From contig DASZWQ010000017.1 in assembly GCA_035546535.1 (NCBI GenBank), positions 1-64,000 on the forward strand: 64,000 bases of DNA, in the 5' to 3' direction. The notes under the pieces were generated by a model. The model saw nothing but the letters and a program-made list of their open reading frames with translations. It was not told where the DNA came from and did not search any database. The translations under genes and the position numbers were made by a program. This document shows, in pieces, positions 1 to 8,966 of the stretch (positions are counted from its first letter, which is position 1; every line of letters begins with the position of its first letter). Source of the stretch: Pirellulales bacterium. Lineage in GTDB: Bacteria; Planctomycetota; Planctomycetia; Pirellulales; JACPPG01.

Positions 1-1
1 T

Positions 2-454
2 GAGTTGTTCGCTTACACTGGTACGCTTACGGACAATGGATTGTCTCTCGGTAGCCTGCCCAGCGGGTTTGGTTACAAGCTCGACGAAGTGTCGACGCCT
101 GGCGAAGTGCGTTTGGACGTGACTTCCCTGGCTTCGTTGCCAGGCGACGTCAACCACGACGGGATCGTCAACAGTCAGGATCTTGCGTTGATTTCGAGTA
201 ACTGGCTGGCCGCGGGAACGAATCTGGCCGGCGATGCCAACCATGATGGGATCGTCAATAGTCAAGACCTTGCCCTGGTCTCGTCGAACTGGCTGGCCTC
301 ATCGCAGGGCGGTGGCGCGCTGGCTGTTCCCAGTGCAGCGCCGGTACCTGAGCCGGGCGGCTTAGTGCTCGCGGCCATCGCCGTGGCGCTTACAGGCAAT
401 GGGCTGCGGCAGAGACGCCGCCGCAGCACCGGACCGCGGACAATCTACGGCTGA
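2..454 (+). CDS. C-terminal part of a secreted dockerin/PEP-CTERM protein (5' end outside window)
   Basis: The reading frame is open from the first bases, so this is the 3' end of a longer gene; about 150 residues are visible. Two dockerin-like repeats follow each other at about residues 49-75 and 77-103, each with a GD(V/A)NHDGIVNSQDLAL core that matches the Ca-binding loop of type I dockerins. A PEP-CTERM sorting signal closes the protein: VPEPGG, a hydrophobic stretch, then an arginine cluster. From family knowledge, such proteins are exported and processed by an exosortase, and the dockerin may bind a cohesin or mediate other surface contacts. The missing N-terminal part would define the function; a beta-rich adhesin or autotransporter-like body is common for this architecture. 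Confidence 0.85.
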   Translation, partial: ELFAYTGTLTDNGLSLGSLPSGFGYKLDEVSTPGEVRLDVTSLASLPGDVNHDGIVNSQDLALISSNWLAAGTNLAGDANHDGIVNSQDLALVSSNWLASSQGGGALAVPSAAPVPEPGGLVLAAIAVALTGNGLRQRRRRSTGPRTIYG

Positions 455-597
455 CGTCGCCCCTCATCTGAACAAGTGATTGCTCGCTCGGGGTCGGCGA
501 TAGTTGCGTCCTCGTTGGACGTGTGGGCTGCACATAGCGACATTGCGCAAGCGACTGCAGCCCGACTGCGGCGTGTCCGTTCGAGTACATCCACGTG

Positions 598-634
598 GGG
601 CCGCTTGCCGGATCGTCGGCAGGCGGCCCTTTTG
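598..634 (+). terminator. Rho-independent terminator after the dockerin gene
   Basis: A 13-bp stem (598-610 with 617-629, one G-T wobble) closes a six-base loop and is followed by a short T run at 630-633. It lies 144 bases past the stop codon of the dockerin/PEP-CTERM gene and 110 bases before pyrF, so it probably separates the two transcripts. Confidence 0.7.
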
Positions 635-744
635 TTTGCGCGATGGCCCTTTTCCAGGAGTACGATGCGCGGATGCGTCTTAACGAAAGCCGCCGTGGTC
701 GGTAAGCTTGCGTTGATGGATTCTCGATCCGCTGAGGACACCCG

Positions 745-1689
745 ATGACCGAAACTGTCGATCAAGTCCGCGTCACCGGGTTTGGTGACTTACTTGCGGC
801 TGCTGTCACACGAGCGGGCAGCCCCGTCGTTGTGGGGCTCGACCCGCGCTGGCAGGAACTGCCCGACAAGCTCAAAGAGGGCAGCAACGGCGACTTTTCC
901 GCTCGCAGCAACGCTTATGTGAGATTCTGCCGTGAGATCATCGACGTGGTCAAAGACCGCGTTGCGCTCGTCAAACCGCAGGTCGCCTTCTTTGAGCAAC
1001 TCGGTCCCCCGGGAATGCAAGCTTTGGGGGAAATGATTCGCTATGCCCGGGAATGCGGGTTGATCGTGATCGCCGATGGCAAGCGTAACGACATCGGTTC
1101 CACGGCCGAGGCATACGCCGACGCCTGGATGGGTGCCAACAGCGCCTGGCAAGCGGACGCCCTTACCGTGAGCCCTTACTTGGGCAGTGACAGCCTCGCC
1201 CCCTTTGTCCTGACAGCGCACGAACGCGGGGCCGGTTTATTCGTGCTCGCCAAAACATCAAACCCGGGTGGTGGACAGTTTCAGGACCTGGATTCTGGGG
1301 GCCGCCCCCTGTATCGCCACGTGGCCGATCACATCGAACAATTGGCGGCAGCCAGCGCCGGCTCGAGCGGATATGGTTCGGTAGGCGCGGTGGTGGGAGC
1401 GACCTATCCCGGTCAGCTCGGCGAACTTCGCGCGGCATTACCGCACGCGTGGCTGCTAGTGCCAGGTTTTGGCAGCCAGGGGGGCTCGTCGCATGACGTC
1501 GCGCCGGCCTTTGATGCGCGCGGCCTAGGCGCAGTAATCAACAATTCTCGCGGAATCATCTTTGCCTATCGCCGCCGAGAATATGCCCATCTCAAGGGCG
1601 GCCGATGGCAAGACGCCGTGGCACAGGCCACGGACGACATGATCGCGAGCCTGCACGCCGATACGGCCGCGGGACGACTGAGAGCGTGA
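745..1689 (+). CDS. pyrF: Orotidine 5'-phosphate decarboxylase (type 2 family)
   Basis: This enzyme decarboxylates OMP to UMP, the last step of pyrimidine synthesis, in the cytoplasm. The 314 residues match the longer type 2 family (about 270-310). The substrate-site opening VGLDPRW lies near residue 31. KPQVAFFEQLG lies near 77. The catalytic Lys/Asp motif DGKRNDIGSTA lies near 112. The phosphate-binding strand ends near LVPGFGSQGG at about 240. The ATG at 745 sits directly before this start and no better upstream start is seen. It stands alone between a terminator and the convergent ndk gene, 45 bases away. Confidence 0.93.
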   Translation: MTETVDQVRVTGFGDLLAAAVTRAGSPVVVGLDPRWQELPDKLKEGSNGDFSARSNAYVRFCREIIDVVKDRVALVKPQVAFFEQLGPPGMQALGEMIRYARECGLIVIADGKRNDIGSTAEAYADAWMGANSAWQADALTVSPYLGSDSLAPFVLTAHERGAGLFVLAKTSNPGGGQFQDLDSGGRPLYRHVADHIEQLAAASAGSSGYGSVGAVVGATYPGQLGELRAALPHAWLLVPGFGSQGGSSHDVAPAFDARGLGAVINNSRGIIFAYRRREYAHLKGGRWQDAVAQATDDMIASLHADTAAGRLRA

Positions 1690-1734
1690 TCACCGCCTCT
1701 CTCACCGTCCCTTTCCTCGCGCTCCGCCGGTGAT

Positions 1735-2196
1735 TCAACTCTCGTCGCTGGCGCGCAGCCAGGGAGTAAGCGTCAGGTCGGCTGCGCAAATCTCTTCGGA
1801 CTTGAAATAGAGCGCGATCTCGCGCTGCGCCGCTTCAGGTCCATCCGAGGCATGCACCAGGTTCATCTGCCGGCTGGAACTGAAGTCGCCCCGGATCGTC
1901 CCGGCCGCGGCTTTCAGGCCGCTGGTAGCGCCCAGAATCTCGCGCACCACGCGAATGGCTTCCAGCCCTTCCACGATCGCGGCCACGATCGGACCACCCG
2001 TGATGAAACCCTCGAGCGCTGGGTAAAAGGGCTTCGTCACATGCTCGGCATAATGTTCCTTAGCCAATTTGGGCGTCACACGCATCATCTTCATGGCAAT
2101 GATGTTAAAGCCCTTGTCCTCGAAGCGGCTGATGATGCGGCCCATCAAACGGCGCTGCACACAATCGGGCTTGAGTAAAATCAAGGTTCGTTCCAT
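1735..2196 (-). CDS. ndk: Nucleoside diphosphate kinase
   Basis: It transfers the gamma phosphate between nucleoside triphosphates and diphosphates through a phosphohistidine. The 153 residues fit the family (about 140-155). It starts MERTLILLKPD, which carries the conserved active-site KPD. The active-site histidine lies in NLVHASDG at about residue 115-122, and the phosphate-binding RGDF precedes it. A GGAG element lies about nine bases before the ATG. The gene converges with pyrF; both feed nucleotide pools, but they are not co-transcribed. The C-terminal tail LRASDES is a little longer than usual. Confidence 0.95.
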   Translation of the reverse strand: MERTLILLKPDCVQRRLMGRIISRFEDKGFNIIAMKMMRVTPKLAKEHYAEHVTKPFYPALEGFITGGPIVAAIVEGLEAIRVVREILGATSGLKAAAGTIRGDFSSSRQMNLVHASDGPEAAQREIALYFKSEEICAADLTLTPWLRASDES

Positions 2197-2452
2197 GGCG
2201 AAAAATCTCCGTACGTCGTGTTTGAGAATTGCGCGCGAGGCGCAGTCCGAGCCGTGCGACCTTGGTCACGAGGCGTTCGGCGTTGCCGAGGCGCTATTAT
2301 GCAGGTCTGAAACTCTGAAACGGCAAGGGCACACTGAAAGCCGAGGATTCTAGGGTATCGCCTGCCGAGCCTCAAGCGGGGCACCGCGATCAACGCTGCC
2401 GATCTTGTTTGACAAAGCCCGTATCCGCAAGGCGATCGCGCGCAGGTCGTCG

Positions 2453-3109
2453 TCAATGCTGGCCAAAGTCCCGCGCAAGCAGGGCGGGCAATTCTCTGCT
2501 GTGGATCAAGTTTGCCCCTCCTTCACTCAGCGATTTCAGAGCTGATGCAGCGTCACCCGGTGTTAGGTCGATACCACGGCAGCCATCGACAACGATCCAC
2601 ACGGTAAATCCCAGCCGCAGTGCGTCCAAAGCGCTATACGCCACGCAATATTCCGTCGCCAGGCCTAGCAGGAAAAGCTGCCGCACGTTGGCAGAACGCA
2701 AGAAATCCTCCAAGCCCGTGGCACGCCCGCGCGTGTTGTCAAAAAAGGCGCTGTAACTGTCGACGCTCGAATCTGTCCCTTTCTGAATGATCCGGGTGAT
2801 GTCCTCGGCGTTCAGTCCCGCGGCAAGCGCCGCACCGTGCGAACCTTGTACGCAGTGTACAGGCCAAAGTGTCTGTCGCTGGCCGCCAACGTCGATGACA
2901 TCGCCCGGCCGCCGGCCAGCATGATTGACGGCAAAGCTCACATGGTCAGCGGGATGCCAATCCTGCGTCGCGACAACGAGTTCGAACAGAGGTGCAACGT
3001 GGTTCGCGACGGCTACGATTTCATTGCCACAGGGGACCGGCAGCGCGCCGCCTGGCAAGAAGTCATTCTGCAAATCGATGATGACTAAAGCCCGGCCCGG
3101 CCCCATCAT
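2453..3109 (-). CDS. pncA: Nicotinamidase / isochorismatase-family amidohydrolase
   Basis: It hydrolyses nicotinamide to nicotinic acid in NAD salvage. The 218 residues are normal for PncA. The catalytic triad is visible: Asp in ALVIIDLQNDF near residue 12, Lys in IIQKGTD near 111, and Cys in GLATEYCVAYSALDA near 150. The metal-binding segment DWHPADHVSF lies near residue 51, and WPVHCVQGS follows the usual PncA pattern. Two ATG codons stand together at 3104-3109 and neither has a strong ribosome site. It lies 59 bases downstream of the DUF1559 lipoprotein gene on the same strand, so loose co-transcription is possible. Confidence 0.92.
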   Translation of the reverse strand: MMGPGRALVIIDLQNDFLPGGALPVPCGNEIVAVANHVAPLFELVVATQDWHPADHVSFAVNHAGRRPGDVIDVGGQRQTLWPVHCVQGSHGAALAAGLNAEDITRIIQKGTDSSVDSYSAFFDNTRGRATGLEDFLRSANVRQLFLLGLATEYCVAYSALDALRLGFTVWIVVDGCRGIDLTPGDAASALKSLSEGGANLIHSRELPALLARDFGQH

Positions 3110-3168
3110 TTTCGGGCGAAGCTCCTCGCTTAGCGCGCAGAACGCGCAATGGCGTTCTCTGGAGAGGA

Positions 3169-4893
3169 TCAGAATTCATCGGGCAATTCTTCTCCACCGG
3201 CCGGAGAGAACAGTCCAACAACAATGGTAGGATTCTTCTTGGCATCGATACGGCGCGCGACACCGTCGCCAAAGACGGCCAGAAAATACGGCTTGGCGAG
3301 ATGCGTCAGATTAATGGTCGGATCGGCACGATCGAGTTTTTGATCCTCCGGCTTGGTCCATTCCACGCCACGACCGTCGAACAGCTCGACAACCAGGATC
3401 GTCTTCGACTTTCCATCCGTCAGGCTGTCGGGCTTTGGCCCCTCCTTGCCTTCGAATACCGTGCCAACTCCCGTGGGCATCACGTATTGCGTCTTGCCGT
3501 CAAAAAGATGACCGGGATTGCGATACACGACGGGCATACGCTTGATGAGCTTCTTATTGTGTTCGCTGTCCCACGGCTCATCGAGATGGAATTGGTCGTA
3601 CAGCGCCTGCTGCCCGAGTTGTGGCAGCAGGTGAACGCGCCAACTCAACAGCGGCTTGCCATCCGGGCCGTAACTGGCCGGTGCAGGATAGGTGCCCTTG
3701 GCCGCGGCATATTCATTCAAAGCGGCGCCGATCGTTGCCAACTTTTCTTCCGAGGCCTGAACGGTGGCCTTCTCCCAGGAGTTCCGGTACGAGCTGATCA
3801 TAGTTGGTCCGATCATCGTGATCTGATTCTGAACGGGCCGGCCGCCGTAACTTACTTTGAGCTCGTTCCCCTCGCGCGAATGCACCAACAACTCCTTGAT
3901 GTCGCCGAGCAGATTTCGCAAAGCCTCGGTCTGCGCTCCGGCACGCATATCCCCCCCTCCGTCGTCCGAACCGGCCGTCATCTCTTCGACGGTGTCCACC
4001 ACCTTGTCAACCACGTTGGCAACGAACGTGTCGGTGGCGATCGCGGCGTCTTCATCTTTGGCGCGCAGGGTCGCGCTCAACGACGTATACGGGGCGATAT
4101 CGAATTTGAGGACCGCCTCGTCGATATTGCCCGGTAGCTTTTTGATGCCGTCATACGGTGGGGCGTCAAAGGGAGCCGGCAGCTTTGTGAACACGAGAAA
4201 CGCGCTGATTTGTGGCCGAATGGCCGCCACCTCGACCACGGCGGTCGCCGCCGACGAATCATCCATTTTCCGCAGGGTATTCAACAGTGGGCTATCGGCA
4301 TCCTTGTCGGCTGACATCATCTTCTTCAAAGTTTCCTCGTTGGCCTCGAGGATCACGCGATCCGCGATGGCGCACACGCACGGCACGCTTTTATCCTGAG
4401 ACCGGTAATACTTGTGATCGCCGTCGGCAACTTCTTCCCATTCCGGGCTGCGGATATGCAGGAACGCGTCCATATCGACGGGTTGCTTGAAACGCTGGAT
4501 CGATCCTACGTAGTACTCGCCAAGCTTCTTACCCAATCCGCCGATAAGTATGATCTGATCGGTGGCGTCCAAGTCGTACCCCATCAGCTTCAAGGGATCT
4601 TTCAGATCCCTGTTCACCAACTGGAAATTGGGCGCATTGGTCAATTGCAAGGAATCTGCAACAAAGGCAAAGACCGCCTCAGCTGGAATATACGAGACGT
4701 CGATCGGCTTGGGCTCCTTCAGCTTCCTTCCGGGGCCTACGATGTCGACGATGATGGGGCCCGGTGCTTCGATTTTCTGCTTGCGGCCGCACCCACTGAC
4801 GCTGACGGCAATGCCGATGATCGATACGATGGCGGCGATCGACATGACGACGCCCACCCGCGCTGCTGCTGCTGCTGCGTACCTCGCTCGCAA
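3169..4893 (-). CDS. DUF1559-domain protein, lipoprotein-like (no prepilin leader)
   Basis: I chose the TTG at 4893, giving 574 residues, because GGGAGGTG ends four bases before it; the frame is open further upstream without such a site. The N-terminus is a signal peptide ending in a lipobox (SVSGC, Cys near residue 36), so the protein is probably lipid-anchored. The middle 300 residues are of unknown fold. The C-terminal third is DUF1559: LATIGAALNEYAAAKGTYPA, SWRVHLLPQLGQQALYDQF and DEPWDSEHNKKLI, ending in FGDGVARRI, which stands in for the H-X9-DG end. Most DUF1559 proteins carry a pilin-like helix; here it is replaced by a lipoprotein signal. The function is unknown. Confidence 0.85.
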   Translation of the reverse strand: MRARYAAAAAARVGVVMSIAAIVSIIGIAVSVSGCGRKQKIEAPGPIIVDIVGPGRKLKEPKPIDVSYIPAEAVFAFVADSLQLTNAPNFQLVNRDLKDPLKLMGYDLDATDQIILIGGLGKKLGEYYVGSIQRFKQPVDMDAFLHIRSPEWEEVADGDHKYYRSQDKSVPCVCAIADRVILEANEETLKKMMSADKDADSPLLNTLRKMDDSSAATAVVEVAAIRPQISAFLVFTKLPAPFDAPPYDGIKKLPGNIDEAVLKFDIAPYTSLSATLRAKDEDAAIATDTFVANVVDKVVDTVEEMTAGSDDGGGDMRAGAQTEALRNLLGDIKELLVHSREGNELKVSYGGRPVQNQITMIGPTMISSYRNSWEKATVQASEEKLATIGAALNEYAAAKGTYPAPASYGPDGKPLLSWRVHLLPQLGQQALYDQFHLDEPWDSEHNKKLIKRMPVVYRNPGHLFDGKTQYVMPTGVGTVFEGKEGPKPDSLTDGKSKTILVVELFDGRGVEWTKPEDQKLDRADPTINLTHLAKPYFLAVFGDGVARRIDAKKNPTIVVGLFSPAGGEELPDEF

Positions 4894-5230
4894 TGGACAC
4901 CTCCCAAGGAAACCGACAATACGATGATGACGAAAGAGACGCACCTTCGCGCACTGCGGCAAATAGTCGCTCGGCGAGGCGTCTCCTTCCGAGCCTGCAA
5001 AGCACTTCTGCGGCGCCGGCAAATGCTCGCACTCTATTCCGAGGCGACCGCATCCCCCCGACGGAACATTCTACTGCGCACTAAATATATGCTGCGCACT
5101 CGGCACTATGCAAGAACCGCCGAGATCGGAGGTGCGCCGCTCAGCGTCGTCGCATCCCGACTTGCGGCGAAAGGCCATTGCGCACGCCACGCCGAGGACC
5201 AGCTTCACAGGCCTGAGCCCGCTATTCCGC
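4894..5230. other. Intergenic stretch, 337 bases
   Basis: It lies between two minus-strand DUF1559 genes. It holds the ribosome site of the downstream gene (GGGAGGTG, 4898-4905). I see no RNA gene, terminator or promoter that I would defend. The frame of the downstream gene stays open to 5022, but that extension is Arg/Ser-rich and has no start signal. Confidence 0.5.
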
Positions 5231-6031
5231 TCATTGCGGGTAGCTGCTGTCGACCGTCAGTACCACTTTGTCCGGGTACATATCCACGACCGCTGCATCC
5301 CAATCACGTGTCACGGCGTGCCCGTCCAGGTATAGGTAGTTGGCCAACCGCGCGTGCCGACGGTAAGCAATCCACGGCTGAATCGTCGACGTGCCCAGCC
5401 AGATGTCGTAATCATCCTGGCGCGGATCGCCGTCAGCGGGTGGCGTAAAAGCGTCCGCATCGCGTTCCGAAAAGCATACGAACTGGGACGTGCCGACTTC
5501 GTTCAAGAATCGCATCCACGTCCATCGTCCATAGCGCCGCGTTTTATGGCTTAGCAGCGAATTCATCAGGTAGCTGGTGCGCTGCGCGATGCCGTCGGTC
5601 ACGCCGCTACCATCAATGTACGGCTGCTGCTCCGACAGATCGCCGGGGCACCGGTAAATGGCCGCGCTGCCCGTCACGATGCCGGCGCGGGCCAATTCTT
5701 CATTGGCCTCAGGCGCGCCGCCAATCCAAGGCATGATCTTATCCTCCCAATAGATTTCGGCAAACGATTCCGAGGCGCCAGCCAGCGCCAGTACGTCGGC
5801 GTCGAAGGGGTGGTGGAGGAAGAACTGGCCATCGTAGGCGTCGTAATACTGTTGCGCGCCCAGCGCAATCTGATGCAGGTTCGACAGACATTGTGTCCGT
5901 CGCGATGCCTCCCGCGCCATTTGCACGGCGGGTAAGACGAGCGCGAGGAGAATACCAATGATAGCGACGACAACCAAAACTTCGACGAGCGTAAACGCCG
6001 ACCTCGCTTCGAAAGCGCTTTTCCTGAACAT
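5231..6031 (-). CDS. DUF1559 pseudopilin-like protein
   Basis: The N-terminus is a type IV prepilin/GspG-like leader and helix: [20 protein letters not shown], then [16 protein letters not shown]. That places the protein in the envelope after prepilin peptidase cleavage before the Phe. The DUF1559 body follows with the planctomycete pattern [19 protein letters not shown], and an [16 protein letters not shown] end that matches the H-X9-DG signature. I chose the ATG at 6031 because AGAGG lies eight bases upstream; a GTG (6040) and an ATG (6037) just ahead sit too close to it. It has 266 residues. The ligand or assembly partner is unknown. Confidence 0.9.
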   Translation of the reverse strand: MFRKSAFEARSAFTLVEVLVVVAIIGILLALVLPAVQMAREASRRTQCLSNLHQIALGAQQYYDAYDGQFFLHHPFDADVLALAGASESFAEIYWEDKIMPWIGGAPEANEELARAGIVTGSAAIYRCPGDLSEQQPYIDGSGVTDGIAQRTSYLMNSLLSHKTRRYGRWTWMRFLNEVGTSQFVCFSERDADAFTPPADGDPRQDDYDIWLGTSTIQPWIAYRRHARLANYLYLDGHAVTRDWDAAVVDMYPDKVVLTVDSSYPQ

Positions 6032-6203
6032 GAACATCACCTCTTAGCATGCGTCGCGGTACCGCGATCTTACTGTTGTCCCATCGCGCTGGCAACGAGT
6101 GCGCAATGCTCGCACGTAAGCGGCCATGCCGTCGATCGTTGCGGCGCCATGGCGCGCTCCGCTCATCGAAAGCCGAGCAGCGCGAACGCCGGCCCCAGGG
6201 TCT

Positions 6204-7586
6204 TCACCCCGTCGCGGCGAGCCCCAACCAGCGGCGCACGCCAGGAATGCGCGAGAGCAACATTCGTTCGACAGCCAGGACCGCGAGCAGCGAACCACCG
6301 AACAACGGCAAGTAAACGCCGAGAAGAACAACGATGATGAACAGGCCCAGCGAAAAGCGCGGCGCCGCAAGGACCCGGGGTGCACCGAGCAACCCAGAAT
6401 CGCGGCGGCGCCACCACATGACGACGCCGGAAGTACAAATGAGAACCAATCCACAAGCCGTCAACAGCCCGAGCAACTGGTTGGCGATGCCAAAGAGTTG
6501 TCCTTCGTGCGCGGCGATGCCCGTGCCGATAATTCGATCGATCAGGTGCCGGTCTTGAAACTCTTCGCGGCTTTCGACGTCGCCCGTCGCGCCGTTCAGA
6601 ACCAGGTTGACGCGTCGCGTGCGGTCGGCGGCCATGGATTTGGCACTCCATTTCGCACCGTCTCGCCCGACGGGCGCGATAACAACCGGCGGAACCAATG
6701 CCAACGGCGCGACGGTCTTCGCAACGCGATCGACCGCCGTAAAATCGAGTGGCGCGCGCGGGCCGTTATCGGCGTCACCACGCCGACCTCCGTGCCCACC
6801 ATGGTCGCCGTGGCCCCCTAGGGGCGCTCGGGCCATCGTCCGCTCGCTACCGACCGTCCAATCTTGCTGCGCCACCGCGGTGCCGGTCAGCCGCCGGACA
6901 GCTTTCAAATAATTGCCCCACGACTTGGCCCACGGCAAACCGCTGAGCAGAAGAAAAAGCGCCATGCCCGAAATCCAGATGCCGGTTACGCTGTGCAGAT
7001 CGCGCCAGAAGATGCGCGACCCCGCGCGCAGACGCGGATAAAGCACGCCGCCCCCTCCCTTTGCCTGGCGCGGCCACCACAGATAAAGGCCCGTCAAGAT
7101 CATGACAATGGTCCACGAGGCGGCCAGTTCGACGACCATCGAGCCGCGATCGCCTGACCACAACTCGCCGTGCAAGCGAAAGATGTACCGCATGAATCGT
7201 TCGTCCTCGGGCACGGTGTGCAGAACCGCCAACGACGAAGGATGGACATAGACGCGTATTGCTTCGCCGTTGCGCCGCACAATCACTCGCGCGGCGTTTT
7301 CCGGGGCGGTTGGCAATTCATAGCCGCTGAATCTGGAATCAGGCACTGCTGCCAGCGCCGCGGCTATCTGCTCGGCAGCGCTGGCTCGCGTGCCGGTGAC
7401 TTCCAGGTGATCGTACGGCGCATCGATCCAGGCTTCGATCTGCGGCTTGAAGAGATAAATCGTTCCGCTGATCGAGAGCACGATCACGAACGGCACGCAC
7501 AGCAACCCGGCATAAAAATGCCAGCGCCATACGGCACGATAATCGGGCCATGTTTTGGAGGCGGTCGCCGGTTCGGTCTCATTCAT
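6204..7586 (-). CDS. PepSY-associated transmembrane protein with a His-rich insert
   Basis: This is a 460-residue inner-membrane protein of the PepSY-TM family, often linked to iron-siderophore reduction or metal uptake. Membrane helices lie at about 24-48, 150-172, 198-220, 373-397 and 412-445. WRWHFYAGLLCVPF and FRLHGELW carry the conserved histidines of the family, as do RDLHSVTGIW and AAHEGQLFG. An extracytoplasmic loop near residues 250-275 contains GGHGDHGGHGG, a His/Gly-rich stretch that looks like a metal-binding insert. The DUF1559 gene at 7630 lies 43 bases upstream on the same strand, which suggests one transcript. The substrate is unknown; iron or copper is an inference from family and context. 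Confidence 0.85.
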   Translation of the reverse strand: MNETEPATASKTWPDYRAVWRWHFYAGLLCVPFVIVLSISGTIYLFKPQIEAWIDAPYDHLEVTGTRASAAEQIAAALAAVPDSRFSGYELPTAPENAARVIVRRNGEAIRVYVHPSSLAVLHTVPEDERFMRYIFRLHGELWSGDRGSMVVELAASWTIVMILTGLYLWWPRQAKGGGGVLYPRLRAGSRIFWRDLHSVTGIWISGMALFLLLSGLPWAKSWGNYLKAVRRLTGTAVAQQDWTVGSERTMARAPLGGHGDHGGHGGRRGDADNGPRAPLDFTAVDRVAKTVAPLALVPPVVIAPVGRDGAKWSAKSMAADRTRRVNLVLNGATGDVESREEFQDRHLIDRIIGTGIAAHEGQLFGIANQLLGLLTACGLVLICTSGVVMWWRRRDSGLLGAPRVLAAPRFSLGLFIIVVLLGVYLPLFGGSLLAVLAVERMLLSRIPGVRRWLGLAATG

Positions 7587-7629
7587 GACGTTAGGGACTC
7601 ACTCGCGCTGGCTGCGCGCTTGCGAAAAA

Positions 7630-8694
7630 CTAAAAGGAACCGATGATCTCGTTGCCGTTACGGCTGTGCAGATTGCGATGCAGGACGGGGTCGGTCGCGT
7701 CACTCAGAAACCGCACCGAGCCGTCGCCGAGCAGCACGTTCGCCCCCCCGCTGTGCCAGCTGCGCGGGCCGAAATATCCGGAATGGTGCATGACGACCTC
7801 CGGGATGCGATTGTTGGGAGTCGTATAGCCGTTGGTCTGCGTGTTCAGCGCCCCCTCGGCTGCCCAGCAGGTGCCGCGACCGCGCAGGGCCGTGCTCCCT
7901 GCCCCGCGCCAACCGGTGAGTTGCACCCACACGGGCGCGAGATCCGGGTTGGCGATCATGCCGTTAATCGTGGGGCCCGTCCACGGCGCCCCGGTCATCG
8001 TGATTCCCGGACCGTTTCCGGGAGTCAGGCCCGTCGATCCATTGAGCGTGTATTGGTAAGGAAACCCGGGCGTCTGTCCGGGCGGCAGCGTCAAATCCTG
8101 ACCGATACTGCGAATCGCCTCGCTCATGAACACGGTGTTCGAGCTACCGTCCGAAACATCGGCGTAGCGCACCAGCGAGTTGTAGAACGTAATTCCGTCC
8201 GTGGGAAATCGCTGGTCGTACAAAATGCCGGTGCCGCTCCCGGTGCTGATCATGTAGTTGTTTCCCGCGTAGGTGGCGTTGTAGGTCGTCTCCGTATTGA
8301 CGACGTCGGCTGGATCGGTGGGACATAGTAAAAGCGGGATCGGCATGGCAAAGATTGCCGCAAACTTCGGATTGGGCACCTGCGCGTTGTAAGCTCCGGT
8401 GAAAGCGGGCTGACTGAAATCAAGCAGATTCTGCAGGTTGCCCTGCTCGACATACGGCAGCAACCGCGCTTGCGGCGAAAAGCCGTTCGGTGGATCGGTC
8501 GCGGGAAAGACGCCGCGTGCGCCCTCGAAATTAATCAGCGCCAGCCCGAGCTGCCGCATGTTGTTCTTGCATTGACTGCCGCGCGCGGCTTCGCGCGCCA
8601 TCTGCACGGCCGGCAAAAGCATACCGATCAGGATCCCAATGATGGCGATCACGACCAGCAGCTCGACTAGTGTAAATCCCCCACGGCGACTCAT
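7630..8694 (-). CDS. DUF1559 pseudopilin-like protein
   Basis: It has 354 residues from the ATG at 8694, which follows a GAGGGAG ribosome site and gives a clean prepilin leader [20 protein letters not shown]. An upstream in-frame extension to 8787 has no such support. The helix is followed by [20 protein letters not shown] and the DUF1559 domain, and the end [18 protein letters not shown] matches H-X9-DG. The first gene of a probable two-gene unit with the PepSY protein, it could be a surface or periplasmic scaffold for that membrane protein, but this is inference only. From family knowledge, planctomycetes encode many paralogues with no known function. Confidence 0.92.
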   Translation of the reverse strand: MSRRGGFTLVELLVVIAIIGILIGMLLPAVQMAREAARGSQCKNNMRQLGLALINFEGARGVFPATDPPNGFSPQARLLPYVEQGNLQNLLDFSQPAFTGAYNAQVPNPKFAAIFAMPIPLLLCPTDPADVVNTETTYNATYAGNNYMISTGSGTGILYDQRFPTDGITFYNSLVRYADVSDGSSNTVFMSEAIRSIGQDLTLPPGQTPGFPYQYTLNGSTGLTPGNGPGITMTGAPWTGPTINGMIANPDLAPVWVQLTGWRGAGSTALRGRGTCWAAEGALNTQTNGYTTPNNRIPEVVMHHSGYFGPRSWHSGGANVLLGDGSVRFLSDATDPVLHRNLHSRNGNEIIGSF

Positions 8695-8966
8695 GATGAA
8701 CTCCCTCGTATTTGCAGACCTATTGCTGCGACGCAACGCATCAATCCTGTGGCGCAAGCACGCGTTTATCACTTGCACGACGCGCAAAGAGCACCATGGA
8801 CGCGGCCGTGTCCAGAAAGAATCAGGCGCCAGCGCGCGACGGCGCTGACCACGGCTACCGCGTGCGAAATTCGATCAGACCCATGACGCCGTGAACGTCG
8901 ACTGTAGGCGCGCAGGCGCAAGGATCCGGCCGCGTCTCGGCGCAGACCGCTCCCTGGACACAGGCG

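Noticed and set aside
1685-1735. ATCACCG/CGGTGAT inverted repeat between pyrF and ndk as a terminator
   Set aside because: The arms are seven bases and the loop about 30 bases with no T run, so termination is not supported.
3301-5448. Plus-strand open frames of 278 and 344 codons
   Set aside because: They are antisense to the DUF1559 lipoprotein-like gene and have no domain or ribosome site.
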